Source of the DNA: Prevotellamassilia sp.
GTDB lineage: Bacteria; Bacteroidota; Bacteroidia; Bacteroidales; Bacteroidaceae
NCBI GenBank assembly: GCA_018383375.1
Contig: JAHAWW010000004.1
Span: 1-9,259, forward strand
Length of the DNA stretch: 9,259 bases
Direction of reading: 5' to 3'
Part shown: piece by piece, positions 1 through 6,590 of the stretch
How positions within the stretch are numbered: the first letter of the stretch is position 1
Layout of the letters: each line of letters begins with the position of its first letter
Translations under genes and position numbers: made by a program
The notes under the pieces: model-generated
Database searches by the model: none
What the model saw: only the letters and a program-made list of their open reading frames with translations
Told to the model about the DNA's origin: nothing

Positions 1-1538
1 GTCATTATCGAAACAACTTCTGCCACATCATCGGCGGTCACGGTGGCTGCTTCTTTGGCGGCTTGCTCGTCCCATTGGCGGTTCATCTCTTCAAGCTCTT
101 GCTCAATCATTTTGACGGCATCACGCAAGCGGGCAGCGAGCTCGTAGTCTTGTTGCTTGGCCGCCTCAATCTTATGCTTTTTGAGGGCCTCAATCTCGGC
201 TTCCTTGTCGCGAATGGCTTGCGGCACGTCGCCACTGCCTAAATGCGTGCGGCTGCCAGCCTCGTCGAGGGCATCAATGGCTTTGTCAGGTAGACAACGG
301 TCGGTGACGTAGCGCTCGGTGAGCCGCACACAAGCCTCAAGGGCTTCGTCTGTATAGCGCACGGTGTGGTGCTCCTCATAGCGCGACTTAAGATTTTTGA
401 GTATCTCAAGTGTCTCGTCGGCCGATGAGGGTTCGAGCATGATTTTCTGAAAACGACGCTCAAGCGCTCCGTCTTTTTCAATACTCTTGCGGTATTCGTC
501 GATTGTGGTGGCACCGATACACTGCACCTCGCCACGGGCCAACGCTGGCTTGAGAATGTTGGCGGCATCGAGCGAACCAGCAGCGCTGCCGGCACCGATG
601 ATGGTGTGGATTTCGTCAATAAAGAGCACAATCTCACGGTGGTCTTTGAGCTCGTTGATGAGTTTTTTAATACGCTCTTCAAATTGTCCGCGATATTGCG
701 TACCGGCCACAACAGCGGCCATATCCAAGGCCACAATGCGTTTGCCCAAAAGAATGTGAGGGGCTTTCTTGTCGGCGATAAGTTGGGCAAGCCCTTCAAC
801 AACCGCACTCTTACCCACACCGGGCTGGCCGATGAGGATGGGGTTGTTCTTCTTGCGACGGCATAAAATTTGGGCCATTCGCAGGGTCTCACGCTCTCTC
901 CCGACAATGGGGTCGAGCAAATGGGCAGCCGCTTTAGCCGTGAGGTCGGTGCCGAAATTGTCGAGCATCGGCGTGTCAGACTCTTGGTCGGGACCACCGG
1001 CTTGACGGGCATTGTTGGCACTCTTTCCCGAAGCTGGGGGTGTCGGCTCCTCGTCTGAAAGACCATAAGACGCTTTGATGGCCGGGGTGACTTTCATATA
1101 GTCCAACACAGAGTGCAACGTGACGCCTTGTCTCATGAGATAACGTGCGGCAATGTTGTTGCGGTCGTGAAGTATACTCAAAAGCACATGTTGCGGCTCA
1201 ACTTCTGCACTGCTCAGACGGCGTGCTTCAAGTTTGGCCAAACGTAATATCCTGACACCATCGGCCGAGAGATTGACTTCGGGGTCGACCACCTCTGCTT
1301 CGGGACCGAAATAGAGAGCTTCGCTTGTATGCCATCCGGCAAGTGAAAACGTAGAGTCGTTTTTCATTGCGGGCAAATTAAAACCGAGGCTCACAAGCAT
1401 ATCTTGCACTTGGCCGGGAGTATAGGCCAGGGCCATAAACAGCTCTTTCGTCGTAATCTCAGACAATCCTTGATTTTTCGTGATGAGTCTGCTCACGGTC
1501 AGTATCTTTTCAAATTCTTTAGTCCAGTTCTTGTCCAT
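1..1538 (-). CDS. clpC: ClpC-family AAA+ unfoldase, ATP-binding subunit of Clp protease (partial, N-terminal 512 residues)
   Basis: Class I Clp/Hsp100 ATPase; by family knowledge it unfolds cytosolic proteins and feeds them to ClpP. The ATG at 1538 opens a frame with no stop to the left edge, so the second AAA+ module and any ClpP-docking loop are outside the window. Visible parts: a two-repeat Clp N domain (about 5-55 and 90-150); a linker (about 151-195); the first AAA+ module with Walker A GQPGVGKS at 237-244, pore-loop AGTQYRG (Tyr282), Walker B VLFIDE at 304-309, sensor-1 GATT at 342-345 and arginine-finger ALERRF at 358-363; then a charged helix with a UVR-like motif (about 453-490). 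A short UVR-type middle region fits ClpC, not ClpB, which has a long coiled-coil middle domain. The final visible residues, DDVAEVVSIM, precede the second module in ClpC. The first N-domain repeat is weakly conserved. The gene follows the SLBB gene by 68 bases with no obvious own promoter, so it may be read from upstream. Confidence 0.93.
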   Translation of the reverse strand, partial: MDKNWTKEFEKILTVSRLITKNQGLSEITTKELFMALAYTPGQVQDMLVSLGFNLPAMKNDSTFSLAGWHTSEALYFGPEAEVVDPEVNLSADGVRILRLAKLEARRLSSAEVEPQHVLLSILHDRNNIAARYLMRQGVTLHSVLDYMKVTPAIKASYGLSDEEPTPPASGKSANNARQAGGPDQESDTPMLDNFGTDLTAKAAAHLLDPIVGRERETLRMAQILCRRKKNNPILIGQPGVGKSAVVEGLAQLIADKKAPHILLGKRIVALDMAAVVAGTQYRGQFEERIKKLINELKDHREIVLFIDEIHTIIGAGSAAGSLDAANILKPALARGEVQCIGATTIDEYRKSIEKDGALERRFQKIMLEPSSADETLEILKNLKSRYEEHHTVRYTDEALEACVRLTERYVTDRCLPDKAIDALDEAGSRTHLGSGDVPQAIRDKEAEIEALKKHKIEAAKQQDYELAARLRDAVKMIEQELEEMNRQWDEQAAKEAATVTADDVAEVVSIM

Positions 1539-1561
1539 AATGTTAATCGTTTTTGTTGAGT

Positions 1562-1615
1562 GTGAAGTCTCTGCACACAGACGGTGGTCCGCTAAATATG
1601 GTCAGACTACTTCAC
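1562..1615 (-). repeat. Inverted repeat spanning the SLBB-gene stop codon, upstream of clpC
   Basis: On the minus strand GTGAAGT (1615-1609) pairs perfectly with ACTTCAC (1568-1562). After a 2/1 internal loop, TCTG (1606-1603) pairs with CAGA (1573-1570). This gives 7 + 4 base pairs closed by a 29-base loop. The left arm contains the last two codons and the first base of the TAG stop of the SLBB export gene. No T-run follows on either strand, so this does not look like a standard intrinsic terminator. It could shape the mRNA between the two genes, be a processing site, or be chance. Confidence 0.45.
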
Positions 1616-4135
1616 GAGTGTGGCCACGACGGCGGCCAATGTGGCGGTGATGGAGCCGAGGCTAAGTATCTCGGTGAGCGACATACCGCGCTTCTTGCTC
1701 TTGGCCGGCACGACGATTTCGCAACCGGGCTGAATGTCTTTTGCCGATTTCACACGCGAAACAGTGCCGTTCATGTTGACAGCAAATACCTTGCTTCGCT
1801 TGGCTTTAGTGCTGTAGCCACCGGATTGGTCGATGTAGTAGCTGAGTTTGGCTCCTTTTTTATAGGCCACGGTGTTGGGATAAAGCACCTCGCCATTGAT
1901 TGAGACGGTGTTAGTGATTTGAGGCACGGTAATGACGTCGCCACCTCTCAAGACGATGTCCCATTCTTCGGTGCCGGGGTTTTTGACGGCTTTGTCAAGA
2001 TTGATACCGATGTTTCGGATTTCTTGCAGTTCGAGTTTGCGCAAATCGACAGAGTCACCGGCAATGGCCGTTTTCTGCATGGCCACAAGCTTAATTTTCT
2101 CGTCAGAGGTCAGCGTGCGTTCCAAACGGGCACCAGAAGCAAAGGCGTCTTCATTCAGTCCGCCGGCAGCTTTGATGAGGTCGCTCAGACGATAGTTTTT
2201 CTTGGTCAAAACATAATCGCCGGCAAAAGCCACTTCACCTTTGATAGTGACATGCTCTTGCTCATTGTAACCCGGCGAGCGACGCACAAAAACTTCATCG
2301 TAAGGCTGCAGGGTGAAACCGGGTGTGCCTTTAACCACAAAACCGTCTTTCAAGTCAAAACTATAAGACTCAGCCAGTTGGGCTTGGGCCGTAGTGGCGT
2401 TTTGATTGACAACGCGGCGCGACACGTCCACTCGCATGACTGAAGCGGCATCGGTCAAACCGCCGGCTTGCAGGATGAGGTCTTCGATGGTGGTGTTCTC
2501 GGCATATTCGTAATCGCCGGGATAGAGCACCTCGCCCTTAATGCTGAGTTTGCGGTCGGCTAAAAGCTCTTCGTCGCCCGGCACAAAGATGATATCTTCG
2601 TTTTTCAGACTCACGTCGGGCACGTTGTGGCTCAAGATGCCTTCGATGTCGAGAGCGATGACTTCCAGACGGCGGTTGTCTTTGCGGCGGTGCATCACAG
2701 CACGGGCTTTAATGGCGTCTTCCGTGAGACCACCGGCTTTCTCGATGACCTGGCGCACGGTGGTAATGTTGCCGTCCATCTGATACATACCGGGACGGAA
2801 CACGGCTCCGCGAACCTCAACCATATTGCTGAAGCGATTTAAAACTGAGTCAACAGCCAGCGAGTCGCCGTCTTGCAACTGAAACGAATTGCGTTCAAAC
2901 TCGTCGATGGTGTAGACGGAGTGCATTCCACCCGATTTGCGCACAAGTCTGACAGACTGGGTATAGGCATCTCCGGCAAAGCCACCGGCATATTTGATGA
3001 GTGTGCCGACACTTTCGCGGCTTTTCATTTCATAATACATCGGGCGCTTCACTTTACCAGTCACGTTGACCAGACAGTCATAAGGGCCCACTATAATCAT
3101 ATCGCCCGAAGCCAAGCGCACATTGCCCTTGTGGTGACCGCCGAGGATGTAATCGTAAACGTCGACGGTAGAGATTTGGCGGCCGTCGCGATAGACTTTA
3201 ATGTCACGGAGCGTACCAATCTCGTTGGGGCCTCCGGCCATATAAAGGGCGTGAAAGACCGTGGCAAAAGCTGAGAGCGTATAAGTGCCGGGCATCTCGA
3301 CTTCGCCAACTACATTGACGCTGATGCTCCGCGTCTGACCTACAGACAAGCGAATGTTGGAACCTTGGAAGCGGCTGCCGAGGGTCTGCTTGAGTCGGGC
3401 GTTGGCTTGGCTCACGGTGAGTCCGCTCACCTGCACCGGCCCGTATCCCTCAATGTCGAGCACGCCTTCGGGCGACACCGTGGCGTTGAAGCTCTTTTGT
3501 GATGCGCCGTAGATGTCCACATAGACGGCGTCGCCTGGTCCGAGACGGTAGTCTTGTGGCATCGCGATGTTCATTTCCGGCTCAAAAGTGAGATTTTTCT
3601 GGTTGAAAATATCGCGGCCAAAGACTTTGATTTTGTCTTCCTTCTCTTTCACGCCAAACATCTCGTCATACATCGCCATGCTGTCGGGAAACATAAAGTC
3701 GGCCTCTTCGTCGTAGGTCTCTTCCAATTCTTCTTCATAGAGTTTGCGGCGACGCTCTGACATGGTCGACTTGTCGCGCTTTTTGATGGTCTGACGCTGT
3801 GAAAAACCGCTTTTTTTGTCTTTCTTTTCGTCGCCGTTGTTTTTGCGCAGACGGTCTTCTGTCGATGATTTGCCACTGAGGTCTTTTGCTCCAAGTGAGG
3901 CAGAAGACTTCTCACGCTCGTATTTCTTCTTGATGCGCTGTATTTGGCTCACCGGCACGCCTTTCTCGATGAGTTTTTTGACAATGGTGGCGCGGTCGGT
4001 GCCTTTCTCGTTTTCCCTCATCACGTATTCCATCACTTGTTGGTCGGTCATCGTCGATGACTGAGCAGAGAGATTATACCAAGCGGCAAAGAGGAGCACT
4101 GCGGTAAGAGCGAGACGAGTGTGGAGAATTTTCAT
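1607..4135 (-). CDS. SLBB-domain polysaccharide biosynthesis/export outer-membrane protein (Wza-related)
   Basis: 842-residue protein of the family that forms the outer-membrane channel for capsule or exopolysaccharide. Residues 1-25 look like a signal peptide cleaved after LSAQ, with no lipobox Cys. Residues 29-75 form a helical segment common in Bacteroidota export proteins. A Lys/Glu-rich segment (75-170) follows. The stretch VFGRDIFNQKNLTFEPE (171-187) leads into a Poly_export domain starting at YRLGPGD (196-202) and running to about 268. Six SLBB repeats then follow (about 272-316, 355-400, 438-484, 528-574, 628-674, 743-788), each with a V.G.V..P..Y-like strand and an AGG or SGG turn. 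The C-terminus (818-841) is one hydrophobic helix that may cross the outer membrane. Wza of E. coli is much shorter, with fewer SLBB copies. The start is the ATG at 4135, directly before the signal peptide. No chain-length/tyrosine-kinase (Wzc) gene, polymerase or glycosyltransferase lies in the window; clpC follows instead. The substrate cannot be told from sequence. Confidence 0.93.
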   Translation of the reverse strand: MKILHTRLALTAVLLFAAWYNLSAQSSTMTDQQVMEYVMRENEKGTDRATIVKKLIEKGVPVSQIQRIKKKYEREKSSASLGAKDLSGKSSTEDRLRKNNGDEKKDKKSGFSQRQTIKKRDKSTMSERRRKLYEEELEETYDEEADFMFPDSMAMYDEMFGVKEKEDKIKVFGRDIFNQKNLTFEPEMNIAMPQDYRLGPGDAVYVDIYGASQKSFNATVSPEGVLDIEGYGPVQVSGLTVSQANARLKQTLGSRFQGSNIRLSVGQTRSISVNVVGEVEMPGTYTLSAFATVFHALYMAGGPNEIGTLRDIKVYRDGRQISTVDVYDYILGGHHKGNVRLASGDMIIVGPYDCLVNVTGKVKRPMYYEMKSRESVGTLIKYAGGFAGDAYTQSVRLVRKSGGMHSVYTIDEFERNSFQLQDGDSLAVDSVLNRFSNMVEVRGAVFRPGMYQMDGNITTVRQVIEKAGGLTEDAIKARAVMHRRKDNRRLEVIALDIEGILSHNVPDVSLKNEDIIFVPGDEELLADRKLSIKGEVLYPGDYEYAENTTIEDLILQAGGLTDAASVMRVDVSRRVVNQNATTAQAQLAESYSFDLKDGFVVKGTPGFTLQPYDEVFVRRSPGYNEQEHVTIKGEVAFAGDYVLTKKNYRLSDLIKAAGGLNEDAFASGARLERTLTSDEKIKLVAMQKTAIAGDSVDLRKLELQEIRNIGINLDKAVKNPGTEEWDIVLRGGDVITVPQITNTVSINGEVLYPNTVAYKKGAKLSYYIDQSGGYSTKAKRSKVFAVNMNGTVSRVKSAKDIQPGCEIVVPAKSKKRGMSLTEILSLGSITATLAAVVATLVK

Positions 4136-4258
4136 GGTGGATGTGTGGATTTGCTAAGAGGTTTGTGGGGTAATGGCGTGACGTGGCATGTGGCATGAGA
4201 CAACTTGCATATTGTTGCCGACATCTTGCAAGCGACTTGGACTTTCAGATGTATGCCT

Positions 4259-4282
4259 TACGCGCGCACGCGTATATATATA
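4259..4282. repeat. 24-base alternating pyrimidine-purine tract (CG-rich half, then TA-rich half) with inner hairpin
   Basis: Every step from 4259 to 4282 alternates pyrimidine and purine. A CG/CA core (4261-4272) passes into a TA run (4273-4282). The left part is also an inverted repeat: TACGCG (4259-4264), loop CGCA, CGCGTA (4269-4274). Alternating CG tracts are known Z-DNA formers and TA runs melt or extrude easily under negative supercoiling. The tract lies about 125 bases upstream of the SLBB gene start, in the only long gap between the surrounding genes. A regulatory role is inference; no good TTTG/TAnnTTTG promoter was found in this gap. Confidence 0.6.
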
Positions 4283-4288
4283 AGGAAT

Positions 4289-4319
4289 AGCGGCAGAGAC
4301 ATTCGTGTCCCTATCCGCT
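4289..4319 (-). other. 31-base stem-loop in the gap upstream of the SLBB export gene
   Basis: Read on the minus strand: AGCGG, then AUA, then GGGACA, loop CGAA, then UGUCUC, then UG, then CCGCU. This gives an outer stem of 5 pairs, a 3/2 internal loop, and an inner stem of 6 pairs (one G-U) closed by a tetraloop. It starts about 100 bases after the stop of the small secreted-protein gene and about 150 bases before the SLBB start codon. The sequence after it is TA-rich but has no T-run, so an intrinsic terminator is possible but imperfect. A 5'-leader element or a processing site is equally possible. Confidence 0.5.
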
Positions 4320-4420
4320 TCAGACGCTGTACTGGCATAGGCTTGATTTGAGCGTAGTGGCGCAGGCGGTCTGTGTTTGGTGTTTGACGTGATGGTCGGT
4401 TTGTAGTGTGTTGATGCGCT

Positions 4421-4861
4421 TTAATCTTTTAGTTTCTCAAAGGTGAGTTTGTTGTCGAGCTTCACCCATTTTCGGCCAACAGCCTTTTTGAATGTCACGG
4501 AGCCGAGGGTCTGCATCTCAAGGTGAGTGGCGTCGGTCATTGTGACTCTTACTTTCTGATGGTCGCTACCCGTGTCTGAAGCGAAATGAAGTGTGGCTTC
4601 TTGGTCGTTAGTCTCGGTTTTCCACACGAGCCACAGACCATAAATGCCTCGACCGGAGAGGTAGCCGTAGGTGGTGCCAAGAAAAGACATCCCAGGCACT
4701 TCGACGCTTTCTTCATAAGCATTGATCACGAGCGTGATGCCTGTTTCACGATTGAAAAAACGGCCCACAAAGGGTTGTGTCGTTTGGGCGGTCATCGCCA
4801 TGCTTATCGTGAAGACGAGCAAGGCCGCACACATTCGTTTTAAGCCTTTGATGTTGGACAT
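4421..4861 (-). CDS. Small secreted protein of unknown function
   Basis: 146 residues, not assigned to any family. The N-terminus has basic residues followed by a hydrophobic segment (about 11-24) ending in MTAQ, a typical signal peptide with cleavage probably after Gln26. There is no Cys after the cleavage site, so it is not a lipoprotein and is expected to be periplasmic or exported. The mature part (about 120 residues) is rich in alternating hydrophobic and polar stretches, for example ITLVINAYEESVEV (42-55) and KVRVTMTDATHLEMQ (103-117). It also has aromatic and glycine turns at YGYLSGRGIYGLWLVW (65-80). This suggests an all-beta, lipocalin-like barrel, but that is inference. Met10 is an alternative start that would still keep a hydrophobic signal segment. 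It lies 51 bases after the FHA gene with no visible promoter between, so cotranscription is likely. Confidence 0.8.
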   Translation of the reverse strand: MSNIKGLKRMCAALLVFTISMAMTAQTTQPFVGRFFNRETGITLVINAYEESVEVPGMSFLGTTYGYLSGRGIYGLWLVWKTETNDQEATLHFASDTGSDHQKVRVTMTDATHLEMQTLGSVTFKKAVGRKWVKLDNKLTFEKLKD

Positions 4862-4912
4862 TGTGTGAGTTTCGGTCGTTTAATTGGGCGTAGAGGGCTG
4901 GCGTCAATAGAC

Positions 4913-5434
4913 TCAATCGTCACTTTCGGGTTGCTCGGTGCGCAAAATCATGGTGGTGGCACCGATGGTGATAATGGCGCCTTCGTCCACAATCTCGCGA
5001 GCACGGTCGGGCAACAGGGTATTCATGAGGAACGTGCCCGTGCCAGAAGGAGCGTCTCTGAGCACAAACTGAGGCCGGCCGCTTTGACGGTCGGTCTTCA
5101 CGGTGATGATGCAGTGGGTGGTGTCTACGCTCGGGTCGACGGTTTTGAAGGCGGCGTTGGCTTTTGTGCCTTTGACATGACGCCCAACCACGTTTTCGCC
5201 TTCATAGAGAGGTATGACTTGTTTGAGATGGAAGGCGTTTTCCACCACGACGAGCCAACCTTTGGGTTTGGCTTCGGCTTCATCTGGTGTCTCGCTTTGA
5301 TTTTTGGGTTTGAGCTTCACCTTGAAGCGCTTGTTGCAGGCCGGACATTCAAAGACCAAAGCCCTACCCGGCTCAAAGCGTGTTTCGTCGAAAAGTATGG
5401 GTTCGTCACATTCCGGACATCTGAGTCGTTTCAT
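4913..5434 (-). CDS. Zinc-ribbon and FHA-domain protein
   Basis: 173 residues, cytosolic by lack of signal or membrane segments. The N-terminus is a zinc ribbon with CPEC (Cys6, Cys9) and CPAC (Cys30, Cys33). A polar linker (about 41-58) joins it to an FHA domain (about 60-166). FHA landmarks are visible: NVVGRH (81-86, the G-R pair), DTTHC (104-108, where S-x-x-H is usual), and LRDAPSGTGTF (125-135, the DLGSTNGTF region). By family knowledge FHA domains bind phosphothreonine peptides. Here the usual binding Ser is Asp104 and the usual Asn is Thr132, while Arg85 and His107 remain. As I recall related Bacteroidales proteins, the Asp is a family trait and not a local mutation. The ATG at 5434 directly precedes the ribbon. 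It follows the HU-SPOR gene by 83 bases and precedes the secreted-protein gene by 51. Partner and signal are unknown; no Ser/Thr kinase is in the window. Confidence 0.92.
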   Translation of the reverse strand: MKRLRCPECDEPILFDETRFEPGRALVFECPACNKRFKVKLKPKNQSETPDEAEAKPKGWLVVVENAFHLKQVIPLYEGENVVGRHVKGTKANAAFKTVDPSVDTTHCIITVKTDRQSGRPQFVLRDAPSGTGTFLMNTLLPDRAREIVDEGAIITIGATTMILRTEQPESDD

Positions 5435-5456
5435 GAGCTGGATGAGGGGATGATGA

Positions 5457-5496
5457 GTCTATGCGTCTGAAAGACAGAAAGTCTAAGAGTCTAAGA
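5457..5496 (-). repeat. Degenerate 8-base tandem array (AGAC-phased) in the leader of the FHA gene
   Basis: On the minus strand the gap between the HU-SPOR and FHA genes reads as 8-base units, most starting with AGAC: AGACtctt, AGACtttc, tgtctttc, AGACgcat, AGACtcat. On the plus strand GTCT occurs at 5457, 5465, 5481 and 5489, with the diverged unit at 5473. Two adjacent plus-strand copies (5481-5496) are identical, GTCTAAGA. The array ends about 22 bases before the FHA start codon, so it would lie in that gene's leader RNA. It could be a repeated protein-binding site, a slippage-prone tract, or a simple-sequence relic. Confidence 0.55.
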
Positions 5497-5517
5497 CACT
5501 TAGTTTTGTCTCTTTGT

Positions 5518-6555
5518 TTATAGCGCCAAAACCCATGCGTCGGCAAAACGCTCTGAGTGGCGCTTGATTTGGGTCAATTGGGCTCTGGCTTCGGCTTCGC
5601 TGGCATAGCGGCCGTAAACCACACGCACCATTTTGCCTTTGGCGTAAGCCCTGGCTTCGGTCAGTCCCTCCTCTCTCATGTCGGCGGCATAGGCTTCAGC
5701 CTTGTGCATGGGCACTTGAGAAACGAGCACCAACGTGTAGCGGCCTTCGGCTTCGGGAGTGACTGCACTGGTTTGGGCGTGATGATTTGCAGATGGTTTG
5801 GCCGGCTCTGCTGCAGGCTTTACCGCTTCGGCAGACAAAAGTCGAGGCTTATCGGCTTTGTTATGTGCCACAGTCGCAGGCTTGTTGACGGTTTTATCGC
5901 TTTGGCTGTGGTGTAGCGTAGGCAGACCGGTGGGATTGATGGCTGCGCCGAGCGATTGATTTCCGGCTTGGTCTGAAGCCAATGGCGACGACCATGCAAA
6001 ATAAAAGAGCAAGGCGACCACGGCTGCTGTCACGTAGCCCGAAGCAGCATGCCAAACCTGTTTGGTACGGCGTGCAGCAGTGCGCAGACGGCGACGTGCC
6101 ACTTGCCGACGACGGTGTTGTCGATGGGGCACGCTGTCGGTCGCCGTTGTCACAAACGAGCCCAGACCGTAGAGTGAGGGCGACACCACTCCGGCTTCGC
6201 AGGGAGTGAAGCGTAGTGGGCCATCGAGCGAAGCACTTAGCGTGCCGATGCCATGGAGTTGCACGTCTTCGCCGGCGAGCAATTTGTTTTTAAGCTCGTC
6301 GACGGCCTCCTCAATCATGCGTAACGTATCGGGATAGGTCGACTCATAAACAGCCATATACGACTGCACGAGCAAACCATCGTTGAAGGTGAGATCGGGG
6401 TTGAAGCCTATCGTGCGCAATGGGGGCAAATAGAGACTCTCATCGGCCATATATCTGGCCGGTGCACATCGGGCTACAAAGCCACCCAGACCCGGCACAA
6501 TCACCAAGTCGTGTGTGAGCATCAAGGCTTCGATATGTCTGGAGAGTTCAATCAT
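5518..6555 (-). CDS. Membrane protein with bacterial CCDC81-type HU domains and C-terminal SPOR domain
   Basis: 345 residues from the ATG at 6555. A TTG 18 bases further up keeps the frame, but MIELSRHIEALMLTHDLVIVPGLGGF is my recollection of how this family begins. Residues 1 to about 55 match the first, and about 57-132 the second, HU-CCDC81_bac domain; landmarks are VPGLGGFV (20-27), LPPLRTIGFNP (43-53), NDGLLVQSY (58-66) and LHGIGTL (100-106). A very basic stretch (144-165) precedes one transmembrane helix (about 168-188). A long Ala/Pro/Lys linker (190-268) leads to a SPOR domain (271-345). SPOR domains bind glycan strands lacking stem peptides, typically at division sites. The basic-inside rule places the HU part in the cytoplasm and SPOR in the periplasm. 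HU-like folds usually bind DNA, so a link between nucleoid and cell wall is a reasonable but unproven role. It heads a likely operon with the zinc-ribbon/FHA gene. Confidence 0.93.
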   Translation of the reverse strand: MIELSRHIEALMLTHDLVIVPGLGGFVARCAPARYMADESLYLPPLRTIGFNPDLTFNDGLLVQSYMAVYESTYPDTLRMIEEAVDELKNKLLAGEDVQLHGIGTLSASLDGPLRFTPCEAGVVSPSLYGLGSFVTTATDSVPHRQHRRRQVARRRLRTAARRTKQVWHAASGYVTAAVVALLFYFAWSSPLASDQAGNQSLGAAINPTGLPTLHHSQSDKTVNKPATVAHNKADKPRLLSAEAVKPAAEPAKPSANHHAQTSAVTPEAEGRYTLVLVSQVPMHKAEAYAADMREEGLTEARAYAKGKMVRVVYGRYASEAEARAQLTQIKRHSERFADAWVLAL

Positions 6556-6559
6556 ACTG

Positions 6560-6590
6560 CGAAGATAATGCAAATCCGCGGGTGGACAAA
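6560..6590 (-). promoter_or_regulatory. Promoter for the HU-SPOR operon, leaderless spacing
   Basis: TTTG (6590-6587), a 19-base spacer, then TATCTTCG (6567-6560) matches the Bacteroidota housekeeping promoter TTTG-N19-21-TAnnTTTG with one mismatch. Only four bases separate the downstream element from the ATG at 6555, so transcription would start at or very near the start codon. One-mismatch matches are expected about once or twice by chance in a window this size; the exact placement before a gene is the main support. Confidence 0.5.

Noticed and set aside
239..1066. A 275-codon minus-strand ORF inside the ClpC gene
   Set aside because: It is in another frame of clpC, has low-complexity Ser/Arg/Pro composition and no domain, while the overlapping frame shows the full set of AAA+ motifs.
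1553..3760. Several plus-strand ORFs of 68-174 codons opposite the SLBB gene
   Set aside because: They mirror the SLBB reading frame, show no family features or signal peptides, and lie antisense to a clear gene.
4183..4196. GTGGCAT tandem pair
   Set aside because: Only two 7-base copies without further context; too short to support a function.
4865..5470. A 201-codon plus-strand ORF opposite the FHA gene
   Set aside because: The minus-strand frame has the zinc ribbon and FHA motifs in order; the plus frame has none and is a shadow.
6556..6573. An upstream TTG start for the HU-SPOR protein, adding MHYLRS
   Set aside because: As I recall it the family begins at MIELSRHIE, the ATG at 6555 is available, and the extension lies in the predicted promoter.
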